Assembly: GCA_027186245.1 (NCBI GenBank)
Contig: CP114497.1
Span: 1,061,501-1,125,500 of the forward strand
Reading direction: 5' to 3'
DNA from: Coriaria nepalensis
Lineage: Eukaryota > Streptophyta > Magnoliopsida > Cucurbitales > Coriariaceae
DNA length: 64,000 nucleotides
The notes under the pieces were generated by a model that saw nothing but the letters and a program-made list of their open reading frames with translations, was not told the origin of the DNA and did not search any database. This document shows positions 11,789 to 33,218 of the stretch, one piece after another (within the stretch, counting starts at the first letter, position 1; each line of letters opens with the position of its first letter). The position numbers and the translations under genes were made by a program.

Positions 11789-12607
11789 GTTTGTGTGTTT
11801 TAGTATGTAATACACTTACTATTAGGCTATTCGCTGCTGCTAGCTTGACTACTTTGAATATGTTTACGTACACTTTACGTGAAATAAATAATTAGTCTCC
11901 ATTTAGGTTTCTGGATTCTTATATTATACGTGTTACGACCGACGAATACATGAGATATATATGATCATTGCTTTGTCTTTATTCTCACAAGTTTGATTAA
12001 CTTTTTTTTTTCTTTTTTTTTTCTTCTAGACTTCTAGTCTGGATCAGAATTTGTGTTGGTCAACTGCTTTAATTTCGTATTACATAATTCCTAACCAAGA
12101 AAGTTACATTAGTCAACTAGTTGACCCCAGTTGACTTATAAATCCTTACGCGAGGAATTCAGTTCTCTTTGTAAGAAATAAATAAATATAAAACAAAATA
12201 GAAATTATAAATTATATTATATTTATTTATTTATTTATAGAAAATTTGAATTTATCCCAAAAAACGAGTCCAATAAAAAAATAAATAAAAACGAAATATA
12301 TAAAATACTTCACAATCTTTCTCCATGGAAATATCATCAATCATCATCTCCCACCTCCGTTTCTAGATTTGAATTTAAGAGAAGATCTAAAGCAAAGATT
12401 CGTAATTCAAGAAAAGATCCTTGTCCGTATTCAAAACTCAATAACTGTGCAATTTCCCAAATTTTTTTTATACATATAGTAATACCAGTTGGCAAGAAGA
12501 AACCGACATGTCCAAACACTAGAATGAATGATTATCTTTGTTGTCCTTACAGTGTCCGGTAACCAAGACAACCAACGTAACTTCCGCACAAAAAGACAAA
12601 ACAGAAC

Positions 12608-13362
12608 CTAATCGTCTACGGGGGGGTCCACCTCCGCTTCATCCTCAACGATATCCTCACCGTTGATCCGATCGAGTACGAGCACCAATCCCATCGCGAA
12701 GGCCACATCTAACCCCGGCTTGACTATGAGAGAGAAAACGTCCTTCCCAAGCACTACTTGGGTCGAAGCATCCACTTTGCGTATGATCTCGGCCACTGAT
12801 TCCTTCCCTGCATTGAATATCGTGCAGCATCGTTGGGCAAAGGAGCCTTCGATCTGGTACTCCTCCTCCGATTTGTTGTACATCTCCACCGTCATGCTCG
12901 ACCGTCCGATCATCGACGATCTCTTCGCGCTGAAGATTGGTTTAGCGCCGTTGATCCTCTCCCCCAAATATCCTTCCCACCGTTGATGCAAACTCGGCCT
13001 CTGCTTTCACCATAGTAAAACGATTTTTGAGTTCAACTCACCGATCTAAACCACCGACTCACTGGGTCGAGTCGGTACAAGAAGGGAAAATAATAATAAA
13101 AAAAAAAAGTGTTCATTATTATTACCTTTCGCCTGACGGTGAGGAGGCATCTTCCGAGAGCGTTCATGAGGACGAGTTCATCTTGGTCGCGGGAATCGGA
13201 GCCGTACGAGTCGACTCGGAAAACGAGGGAGCCTTTGCAGTCGTAGACGGTGAAGCCGTCGCCGGGGAAGAATAAAGAGGTTTTCATGATGGTGAGATGG
13301 GTTTCTTCCTCGTATACATACTTATTCTGCTCAGGCTCCATAGCTAAGGCAGCTTCCTTCAT
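12608..13362 (-). CDS. LURP-one-related protein (LOR8-like, tubby-like fold)
   Basis: Two exons on minus, 13362-13126 and 13000-12608, join in phase 0 to give 209 residues. The donor is AAAG|GTAATA and the acceptor GCAG|AGGCCG. The product shows the LOR (DUF567) pattern: HLTIMKTSLFFPGDGFTVYD, LVFRVDSYG, the NALGRCLLTVRRK strand directly before the intron, then LHQRWEGYLGE after it. SSMTVEMYNKSEEEYQIEGS and VVLGKDVFSLIVKPGLDVAF, with the C-terminal membrane-like helix AFAMGLVLVLDRI, complete the fold, followed by an acidic tail. The LURP1 family has a tubby/scramblase-like beta-barrel; LURP1 itself acts in basal defence against oomycetes, but the role of this member is unknown. The intron site after the RRK motif is the one usual in this family. 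A poly(A)-rich stretch at 13093-13108 lies in the intron. Confidence 0.92.
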
Positions 13363-15319
13363 GATGCGATGAGTTGATGATCTACACCTAATAATCTGAC
13401 AATTACAGAAGAAAAGCCAAAAAAAACAACAACAAAAAAAGTGCGTCAGTAGGGAATGTGATTATGTGAACGTCGAAGAAAGGGGAGAGAGATATTTATA
13501 AAACAATGATATGAGTTGGTGATGAACTCGGACCTCAATTTGGAAAAAAAAAAAAAAAAAAACATATCAGACCTCAAATTAAAATATTTTAATTTGGATT
13601 AATCTGAAGTGGACCCCACTAATATGGGAATTAATACGAGGTAACCCCACTCTTCCAATACACGATCGAGCACCGCTCATATTCATATGATCACAGCCGG
13701 CTCAGGAGAGGCGACCTTAATATATGTAATTATTAATTCCCATATTAAAAATATCACAAATTTTAATTTAACATAAAATTATTATTAATCATAAGCCGTC
13801 CCTAATTATATATATATATATATTATGTGATTATATAAAAAGAATATATATCTTTACTTTATGAAATATACTTTTTTTTCCTACAAGAAAATAGAATTTA
13901 TGATAATATAATCTATTTTAATTTATATATTAATTTTATATCATTACATCTTTCACTCATTATTATTGTATATAATTAATGTGTTGAGAGAGATCAAAGC
14001 ATTCAAATTACCAAAAAAAAAAAAAAAAAAAACGAAATGAAATATATAAAGAAATTACAATGTTTATTGTTTTAATATAAATATTATGTTAAAAAGATCT
14101 TAGAGACGACGATTACACTAATTAATGCTCTGATCTTTTTTAAACGAGTAGTCGACAAGGGATTTGGTGTGTAAATTAGTGTTCGTTTAATTAGGACAAA
14201 GGAGATCACGATGGATGGATGATGATGATGTATGATCTAGCTTTCATGTTAGACTCACGACTCATTTCCACTTACAGATATTTTTATTATAATTATAAAT
14301 ATTATATTATTTATTATATAAAAAATAATATTTATACATATAAAAAATTATTTGATAATTTACTTAATGATTAGGTAATTATTAAACCTGCTTGATTAGT
14401 TGTTCGTGCATGCATATATATCTGATTGGTAATATTGGTAGAGCTTTCTTAGTCGACCTAACTGGAACTTATTATCTGATTTGAAATTAACTAATAAATA
14501 ATATAGTCAAAGAGTTATATGAGATTACGATTAGACAGTCCATAGGAGACTTAATTATTAAATTATTAATTAAGGTTTTAATCTTAATTTAATCATACCA
14601 GTGGATATGCAAGTGGGTCACTAGCCTGAGTTTGATTTGATATTATTTTTAACATCCCACTTACTTAAAATTTGGACGAAAATCAATGAGACAAGATTTT
14701 AAATATTTTTATTCATTTTAGAGATATTTTAATTATTTTATTATGATTTATTTATAAATTATTATTGATATTATTATAATATATGATGAGATTTTAAAAT
14801 TATTTATAGCTAATTTTAATTAAATATACGTCTGTCTGTATATTTTACAAATATGAAATAAAAAAAAAAAAAAAAAAAAAACTGTAGGTGTGTAGCTAAT
14901 GGGCCTAGACTTCTCGGCTTTTGAGCAAGACAAAGAAAGTACAAGCTTTAACTAGTAGGCACAGAATATACTGTTTCGGACCTCTCATGCAGTGACTGTC
15001 GTTTAAAAACAAGCCGACACGTCGTGTAAACATAGGTACGTACATACATAATTTTATAAGGAAAACGTTGATATCAGATTAGAGTATTAGATAATTAACT
15101 AATTATGGCATGACCATATTGAACCCCCCCCCCCCTTATGACTTATAAGTTTCAACCATAATTGGAATTGAAAGATAAATAAAATAGAGAACAGTGCTAT
15201 ATACGAATAACAAGCTCTTGTCGATGTTGCATGAGCCGATGGCATAGTCCCGGATCACCCAACTACGTCTCTGCTTGTAAACTGTCTAGCTAGCTCTTGC
15301 ATGGCATGCGTTTTAGTTT
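13363..15319. other. Intergenic region, AT-rich
   Basis: No gene is recognisable. The region holds the promoter of the minus-strand LURP-related gene at its left end (leader with poly(A)/(AAC) tracts at 13400-13440), several poly(A) runs (13543-13561, 14013-14031, 14860-14880), a (TA)n tract at 13808-13823 and a poly(C) run at 15124-15134. The rest is AT-rich sequence without visible terminal repeats. Confidence 0.5.
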
Positions 15320-16199
15320 CTAGTTCTGCATTGGGTACCTAACTCCAGCTGCCAAAACACGCTGCTGTTCTATCTGTACGTACGTACGTACGAAAAAACT
15401 TAGTCAAATTATTATGGTTAAGAGAAGATAATAATCTAACCTATAGTACTTAAAGAGGATTATAGAATTAATATATTGAAATGATTACTTGGAAGAGTTC
15501 GTGCAGTTTGCTCTTGAGGTAGCAATACTCATGTTCAAGCACTTCTAAAGCTCGCAAGCATCTGATCAAGAAAACCCAAAACCCCATCCACATAAACACT
15601 GTGTAATTTTATTGGAACTCTATTTCTGTTGATTAAAAGAGAAAGTGAAAAGTAGTATCATTTATGAATTATGGTATAGTAGTAGTAGTTGCAGCAGCAG
15701 CAGTAGTACCCGGCGCGGTTGTTCTGCTCGGAAGCGGCACGAAAGGCGACGCATACGTGTCTGACTCGCTTGGCTCCGATGCTTGAGCTGCTGCCCATTA
15801 ATTGATTCAAATGGATTCCCATTTTCATGTAGTCCCACAGGTCCCTTTCCATTCTGCATATATTCAATCCACGCATATATTAAATTATGATATATATGCT
15901 CTAGAATAGCACCGTTTAAGTTCGATTTACGATAGAGTACTTACAATAATGATCTGAGATTTGTTAAGAGTTTCTCGGACTCATGGAAGTAAATGGTGAC
16001 AACTTCAGATACAAAATTAGGGGAGCTTTCGTCTTGAAGCTGCTGAAGCTGCAAGAATTGCTCATCTAATACTCCCTACATTGTATATTTCACGTTATTT
16101 AATTTTCCTAAAACCAAAATTTAAACCATAAACATGAAGAGTATACAAGAGATTGATTATAATTACTTGGTGGAAGAGTAGGGCGAGCAAACGACTCAT
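15320..16199 (-). CDS. AHP6: Pseudo-histidine-containing phosphotransfer protein (AHP6-like)
   Basis: Five exons on minus: 16199-16167, 16075-15945, 15853-15710, 15561-15489 and 15373-15320. All have GT/AG ends, giving 144 residues in one frame. The chain reads FHQ|GVLDEQFLQLQQLQDE, then HESEKLLTNL, then the HPt motif as HLNQLMGSSSSIGAKRVR, then HEYCYLKSKLHELFQ and QRVLAAGVRYPM. The phospho-accepting His of true HPt proteins (HQLKGSSSS) is Asn here, exactly as in Arabidopsis AHP6. AHP6 cannot relay phosphate and dampens cytokinin signalling in nucleus and cytosol. The family's first exon normally begins MLGLG; here the frame upstream reads LLGLGAESLRID with TTG at 16235-16233 instead of ATG, so the first usable ATG removes about 12 residues. 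Start is therefore uncertain; identity is not. Confidence 0.9.
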
Positions 16200-16235
16200 G
16201 TCGATCCGCAAGCTTTCCGCACCCAACCCGAGCAA

Positions 16236-19200
16236 CCACACAGGTAGACCCGTCTTGCCTGACCCCAATTCTTACTCTCCACAAACAACTTAATGAGAAC
16301 CAAAACTTGCAGACTCAAATTTCTCTTGCCGTAACCTGGAATTTTAGCTTAGCTAGCAGCTTGGTTAACACTTTTGGCTTCTCTTTAGCGGGAAATGCCT
16401 TTGCCACCTGGGGGGGTATTTAAAGGAATCGAAGTGGGACCCACATCATCATCTTCTTGTGATATTAAATAATGAAAACCTAAAGAGGAGAAAGAAGAAG
16501 AAGAAGAAGAAGGTGTGCGTGCTGGTGAGTACAGAGTTCACTGGTAACTACACTATAACTTTTTAGTACTACAAAAAAATGAAAATTAAAAAAAGGTGAA
16601 GATTCTTTTTTGAAATTCTGATCCTGATTAGAAAAGGTGTAGCATTCTTCACTGACACGATTAATTAAGACCCCTGTGTTTTCTATAGCTGCTAGCTCCA
16701 TGCTCTCTTCCCCTACAATTCATGCATGGGCTGCAGAAATATATATATATCTATGTATACACATACTGGATGAGAGGGCGTGCAATGTTGGGGTGAAGTT
16801 ATCGAGGAAAATGTGGGGGTATACACCTGACTAGACAAACACAGTACAATTAGCCATGGAAGAAGAAGAAGAAGAAATAGGAAGAGGAGGAGGGGAGACG
16901 GGAGGTGTCTGCTGACCTCCTCCGCCATTAGCCGGTCACCTCGCGTGCAGTGTTTCTTTCTCTGTTGTGACAGTATTTGGTGCGGCGTCGAATGAAGCCT
17001 ATTCTCTTCCCTACTCACTCCCCGTCCCGACAACTGCTGCAGTTAGTCGCTAGCTTGTCAGTCAATATTCGACCTCTCCAGTCTTCCCTTATTAAACACT
17101 TCAAACATTGCCTATTTTTAGCCCTTCTTCGTTTCATGGTCCTTTTTCTTCCCTTTTCTTTGCATCTGACTTTTCTTTTCCCGAGAGAGAGAGAGAGAGC
17201 TAGGGCTTGCGTTGAAGTTTGGGGACGACGGCTTAGGCGCCCGCTAAACAAGGCTCTGGGTGACAAATCCTGTGGAGTTATTGGAGGTGACAAGCTGACC
17301 ATTTTGAAAGGTTTTGATTGGACACGAACTATTTTTTTTTTCAACTGTTAATGCTTGACTTTTGTTGTTTTGTTGTTAGGGTTTTAATTTTCTTTTGTCT
17401 CCGGTAGGTGCTGGAAAAATGTAAACTGTTAACTTACCTTACGAACGCCGATTAACAGATGGTGACAACTCTTAAAAAGGGTATGAATCATGATATTGTT
17501 AGATGACGAATTGATGAATAACATTGATTCTACAAAAATAATTAGATTATGGTATAAAGTTTAAGAGGAATTCGTTGGCGACGTAAACTAATGAAGGTTA
17601 TAACATCTATAATACCTCATATTTATAATTGATCGGTTTACATCAAATCGAATCTATCCAAAAATTTATCAAATATTTAACATCGGTCTCTATTACCAAG
17701 CACATCTTCATGATGTTCGTCTATTCAGTCATACTTATGTTACATATGTATAGTCTGTTTCTTCTAAGAAGTGATCAATGTGGTCTCTATAAACTAATTT
17801 ATCCTGTTTTAACATTTACACATGCAGATGTACCGAGGTGTGTGTACTACTGTTAAACCAACCAATTGGCTTTTAGTATATGACGTGTGCACGAAACATA
17901 AAAAGTGCATAATGGGAGATTATGGAGTTAACTATAATTTATTAATCATCCTTGAGTGAAGCATGTTAATTTGTTAATTATTATTACCTTGACATACTCG
18001 CTACACAAAATGCATGCTTGTCATGACTGATGTAAGCATTTAGATGTCTGTCCCATTTTCATAATCATTATATTATAAGGTTTATTACCTCATTAATTAC
18101 CTATAATGTTCATGTGTTTCTTAAATTTCTATCATTAGTAATTTTGGACCTTTGAAAGTGTTATACACATGTATAATATATGATAAGAATTTTCGGCTTA
18201 TATTATTTATTAATATTGATATAATATAAGATAATATAATCAGTAAAATTAATATATAAAGAACGTAAATACCATTCAACTAAAAATTTATCGTAATGAT
18301 ATGCTTGTTAGGTCCCGTGCTTACTGTAATAACTGTATGTAACCCATACAAAACAAAATCTTATCTTTTTCGTCCTTTTTTGTTAATTATTAAAATAATG
18401 TTTTAACCTCTCTATTTGCTTTGAAATTCCAAATGTCGGGGAAGAGTTTCCTAATTCCCTAGTTGGGTCCAAACTTCTATAACTAATTGTCTTATAGTAT
18501 ATAGATATATATATATATATATATATTAAAATGGGGACACACTGCTCGAGATTAATTAAACTTTATCTTTAATTTTATTCACTGATTGTGATTGGTGGGT
18601 AATTAATTGATTAGACACTGCTGACTAATATTTACTCATGAAACGTGACATGAGCATTCATCAAATTACTATAATATAATTATAAATATTATTTTTATAT
18701 GTCAATCCTTACATTATTATCAATTTTTGGGCTGGTTGTTTATTTGGGCTTTGTTTGTTACTTGTGTGTCGTTCGGGCGGATATATTAACCGGGCCTTCT
18801 CTTATGGGCCTCTCTTGTCTCTCATGTATTTTATATAGTAACTGCCGACGTATATAACCATATTGTCGTCGACAATAAAACTACATGTCGGTCATACTTG
18901 GACGTCAACACTTTGATGCTTTTATTTTAAACACGTGATCTTAGCAATGTGTATTATTAAGGTTCACACATGCATTTTTTTATAAAGAAAAATACAAAAG
19001 ATTGCATATTTTGTCAGTCCCAAACGAGCTCTTAATTCATAGCCTTAACGAGTAGTGTGATATGAGTCGAACCGAGTTCGGGGCTCTTTCTTTCCAATTT
19101 GACGGATGAGTGATTGTTCGATTGAGAACTTTTTTTGAAATAGTTAACGAGAGAGAGAGAGAGAGAGAGAGGTATGACTTTCTTTCTTCCCTTCTCTGTC

Positions 19201-19580
19201 TATTACAAGACATCAGGAGTAAGTGGTCTCTCACACGCAGCCTTCGTCTTCACTTCTTCCTCCTTCAATCTCTGATCTCTCTCTCTATTTATCTCCGGCT
19301 CCGACGTTTTGCCGAAGAATCACTCACTACCTTTTACATCTAGCCTTTAACAATCACTAAACCAACCAAAAAAAGAAGAAAAGAATAAAAAAGGGAAAGA
19401 GAAGGCCGACAAATCAAATGCGCGTTGCTTTCTCAAAAGCTTTATGTTTTGCATCCCTAACGCCATCTTGATCAGTACCTCCTCCGCTCTTCGACAAGCC
19501 AGGCCGATAAAGAAAGAACAGAACTAAAAGATTGCACTGCTCCTGCCCCCCCCCCCCCCCCCCTTTTTTTTTGGGTTCAG
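16236..19580. other. Large intergenic region with microsatellites
   Basis: It contains the AHP6-like promoter side (16240-16500), (GAA)n-type tracts at 16488-16512 and 16859-16876, (GA)n near 17182-17199, (TA)n at 18505-18527, (GA)n at 19149-19171 and a poly(C)/poly(T) junction at 19547-19572 directly before the kinase gene. Open frames on both strands around 16700-17350 overlap each other and show no domain, so I do not call genes. The pyrimidine-rich 19240-19560 stretch is probably the kinase 5' leader. Confidence 0.5.
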
Positions 19581-21742
19581 ATGGCTTTTTGCTCCATATT
19601 TTGCCTCGGAAGCTGTTCGGATCGGTATGTAATTTCAGGGATTTCTACTACTTAGTACACTGTTTTATCATTGAAATTGCTCTGAAAATTTTGGTCTCCT
19701 TATGAAAGGGGGATTTAATCCAAGGGTTTAGCTCAATCATGTCTCATTTGTAAAATTTGATTAAAAGAACATGTCTCTTACTTCCATTTTTTTTTGTTTT
19801 GATCTGGAAAATTGGGATTTGGGAATGCTATTAGCCTATTACGTATTTTGAATCATGTTTAGTAGAGTCCCTTGGTTTTGGTCTGAACTTGAGAGCTTTT
19901 TGCAGGAAAAACAGAGGGAAGAAGCAGCAAACATGGAGGGTCTTTACGTTAAAGGAACTACACCTCGCTACAAACAATTTCAATTATGATAACAAGCTCG
20001 GAGAGGGCGGATTTGGTAGTGTCTATTGGGGTCAGCTTTCAGATGGGTCACAGGTAATGATATAAGATTAAAGATCTAATCTTTACTAGTTTGGTTTTTG
20101 AATCCCTTCATGACAGTATAAAGTTTCAAACTTTCATTTTGGACAAGTATTTGTGGAAAAATTGTAATAGTCAGGCTCAGCATTATGGCAACATAAAGCT
20201 TAACTAAAAGAAAAGGTTCAAATGAGTTTGTTTATGTTATTGCTTAGTAGCAATGGAGTCATTGTGAATAGGTGATATCAAGGTCGGTCTTCTAGAATAA
20301 CTGGTATAATTGCTGTTGTACTAGAAAGTTTGGCCTGTTTTTGTGGGTAAATATTGGCTCGATATTGGATGTAATTCCAAAGGTTCTTTTTCCTTAGTTT
20401 ATTGACTAGAAATTTTGTGTGGCTTATTTGAGTAATTTTAGCTATATGTGCTCTGATGAACTACAGATTGCAGTCAAGAGGTTGAAGGCCTGGAGCAGCA
20501 AAGCTGAACTAGAGTTCGCTGTAGAAGTCGAAATACTTGCTAGAGTTCGGCACAAGAACCTACTAAGTCTACGTGGCTATTGTGTTGAAGGTCAAGAACG
20601 TTTGATCGTATATGAGTTCATGCCCAATTTGAGCTTACTTTCCCATCTTCATGGCCTGCATTCTGCAGAGTGCCTTCTCAATTGGAACCGTCGGATGAAA
20701 ATTGCCATCGGGTCTGCAGAGGGAATTTCGTAAGTACTTTACATTTCCATCCGTATACTTTATCATCATTGTTCATTTTCATCCTTATATTATTTTTAAA
20801 TGTTTGGTTTTAGTCCCTAGCCAGTTTTTAGTTAATTTCCTTAATATATCAGGATGATGTGGTGGCCCTGTGGCGCTTATTATTTGTGTGGACAATGACA
20901 GGGAATGTAGTAGTTATTATAATAGCATAGTCCCCATAAGCAATGATTGCCACATGGGTAACACTTCATCGTAGTTTGACAATGAAACAAATTCAAAAGT
21001 GGGTAGGACGGAACTTGAATCAAAACAAAGTACAATGACAAAAATGAACAATGATGTCAAAGTATAGAGAATAGGAATTAAGCCTGAAAAAGAAAAAGGA
21101 AAAGAAATTAGAAAGTATCCTGACTTTCTCGTGACTTGAATTGATCTTACCAGTTATCTTCACCACCAAGCAACACCACATATAATTCACAGAAATGTAA
21201 AAGCAAGTAATGTGTTGCTAGATTCGGACTTTCAGGCTCGGGTGGCTGATTTTGGGTTTGCAAAGCTGGTCCCAGATGGTGCGACCCATGTGACTACTAA
21301 TGTTAAGGGCACTCTAGGTTACCTTGCTCCAGAATATGCTATGCTAGGGAAAGCGTCTGAGAGCTGTGATGTTTACAGCTTTGGAATCCTCTTGCTCGAG
21401 CTTGCAAGTGGGAAGAGACCAATCGAGAAAAAGAATGCAGGGGTGCAACTGACTATTACAGATTGGGCCTTGCCATTGGCTTGTGAGAGGAAGTTTGGTG
21501 AATTAGCTGATCTGAAGTTGGGTGGAGATTATGTAGAGGAAGAGCTGAGAAGAGTTGTGCTTGTTGCTTTAGTTTGTTCCAATTCTCAGCCTGAGAAGAG
21601 ACCTACTATGATTGAGGTGGTGGAGCTTCTAAAGGGAGAGGCTAGAGAGAAATTGGCGAAATTGGAAGAGAACGAGATATTTAAGAATTCAGAGGTAGTT
21701 GAGAATCATAATAATGAGGTTTCTATTACTGAAGATGGCTAG
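19581..21742 (+). CDS. PTI1-like receptor-like cytoplasmic kinase, catalytic Asp replaced (HRN)
   Basis: Four exons (19581-19624, 19906-20053, 20467-20729, 21154-21742) give 347 residues. The N-terminus MAFCSIFCLGSCS is Cys-rich and could be acylated. The kinase domain starts with WRVFTLKELHLATNNFNYDN, then the glycine loop LGEGGFGSVYWG, the ATP Lys in IAVKRLK, and ARVRHKNLLSLRGYC. The activation segment has ADFGFAKL and GTLGYLAPEYA, and YSFGILLLELASGKRP follows. The catalytic loop reads IIHRNVKASNVLLD: the essential HRD aspartate is Asn (codon AAT at 21195-21197). Lys, DFG and APE are intact, so ATP binding may persist while phosphotransfer should be badly impaired. Closest recalled relative: At3g15890, itself atypical (HGD). 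A MITE sits in intron 3. Family sure; loss of activity inferred. Confidence 0.92.
20753..21068. mobile_element. MITE in intron 3 of the PTI1-like kinase gene
   Basis: The left end (from GTATACTTTATCATCATTG, 20753) is matched on the opposite strand by the right end (CAATGATGTCAAAGTATAG, ending 21068). The inverted similarity continues about 45 bp inward through GTTCATTTT and a TTTAGTC/GACTAAA-like region. The internal part has a second inverted pair (GATGATGTGGTGGCC near 20852, GCCACATGGG near 20950). The element is about 316 bp, noncoding, and almost fills the intron. I cannot see a clear target duplication, so the superfamily is undetermined. Confidence 0.65.
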
Positions 21743-22560
21743 GATTTTATCTCGGATTCGAAAGAAGAGTTGTAAGATGAATCGAAACAGTTCTAGCTCT
21801 GAGCAAAGATCACATATGGTTTAGATCTTTCATTTACAATTTTTTTACCCTTTTGATTTGCTTGGTTATGTTTTTTTCCCTTCTCTTGTTGGCTTTTTTG
21901 TATGATGGTTGTCAATGTATCTACTATGACTAGGTTGATATTGTAGTGAATCTTGTATTACGAAAGATGCACAGTGAACTCTGTTCATTTTAAATCAGAA
22001 TTTGCTGCCATTTGAGTGAGTAATATGATATGAATATTTATATCCAATTCTTTAAAAATATAAATTAATTATAATTTAGATTATTTACATTCAGTTTGTT
22101 ATTTCACAATTTAAATATTCTTTTTAATTATTTTATATATTAAGAAAGCTAGGACGAAAGGGCCAGCATCATATTTTTAGTATATATTATAGAATAAATA
22201 TATAAAACTAGATAATTTATTAAATAAATCAAAGTTAATTAGATTGATATATCTTAAATCACATAAAATTTATATAATTACATACACAATTAAACGTGTA
22301 CTATAAAATTTCTTATAAAATGATCAAAAATCATGAATTTAGCTAAAACTAATGACAAACATATTCATATAATGGAAAGAGTTGGGCTAAAATATTAACA
22401 AGCCCAAAACTATCTGGTTCGTACAATAACTGACAAGTTACAGTCATGTTCCGAGTTACAAACACTTTTACTCGTTCCCCGAAAGCAACAAAAGAAGGTG
22501 TCCATCTTCTGCGTAGAGTACAAAATACAACAAAGTTCCAAGAATGTTAACAAGACTTTC
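21743..22560. other. Intergenic region between convergent genes
   Basis: 3' flanks of the PTI1-like kinase (plus) and of PRP8 (minus), which converge here. The centre (22020-22380) is very AT-rich and repetitive in appearance (TAAATATATAAAACTAG and similar). The 22390-22560 part directly downstream of the PRP8 stop is less AT-rich and is probably its 3' UTR. No gene is seen. Confidence 0.5.
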
Positions 22561-32579
<10,019 letters not shown>

Positions 32580-32827
32580 TTTTGCGAACCAAATCTAAGC
32601 CAGTGGATACAAACTTGAAAGTTGAAACCCTAATTTATGATTGTTCGCACGCAACAATTCCGTCCAAGTACTGCGATAGAGTAGATAAGCTATTTCAGCT
32701 TCTTTCGTGCACTGAAGAAGCTTGAGAAGCTCCTTCAATGGCGTTGTCTAGGGCTTGGGATTTTAGCACTTCTCTTCCCAGAGCAACAGAAACACAAAGA
32801 TGGAAAAAATAAAAAGAATAAAAAATT

Positions 32828-32831
<4 letters not shown>

Positions 32832-32871
<40 letters not shown>
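32832..32871. repeat. (TA)n microsatellite in the PRP8 upstream region
   Basis: About 40 bp of perfect alternating AT lies 250 bp upstream of the PRP8 start codon and 350 bp upstream of the divergent SNRNP25-like pseudogene, so it sits in what was a shared promoter interval. Confidence 0.95.
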
Positions 32872-32875
<4 letters not shown>

Positions 32876-33218
32876 TGGCGATACGTATTTATATGGGGGG
32901 TGGAGCACGTGAGGGAGAGGTGATTTGGGCCTGGGCACCCCCATTGAACTTGGGCTTTAGTCCAGTATGTTTGGATTATTTGAAGATGGGCCTAAGCCTC
33001 TTACGTGAATACTTTGGTTACGTGTCGCTCCATGAGGGCGAGTATACTAAAGCGGGATTCGCGTAATCGAGTTACCAGTTTTCGCAACGGGACCGTTGCG
33101 AAAAAATTCCAGCATAGGAAATCCCTCCATTTTTTCCCCACACTTCTTCCTGATCTCTGTTCTCAGAATTAGCGACAAAACCCTAATCATCATCGCTGCC
33201 ATATCGAAGGAGATTATT

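Noticed and set aside
12112..12137. Perfect palindrome GTCAACTAGTTGAC with a further TTGACT, resembling paired W-boxes
   Set aside because: It lies between the 3' ends of two converging genes, not in a promoter; W-box cores are frequent by chance.
16713..17351. Overlapping open frames of 106-124 codons on both strands upstream of the kinase gene
   Set aside because: They share the same GA/CT-rich DNA in mutually antisense frames, show no domain, and look like leader or low-complexity sequence.
19545..19572. Poly(C)-poly(T) junction before the kinase ATG, and similar poly(C)/poly(G) runs at 15124, 34530 and 59546
   Set aside because: Likely homopolymer variation or sequencing ambiguity; no motif is associated.
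32832..32871. (TA)n tract as a possible regulatory element of PRP8
   Set aside because: Simple AT microsatellites are common across the window; position alone is not evidence of function.
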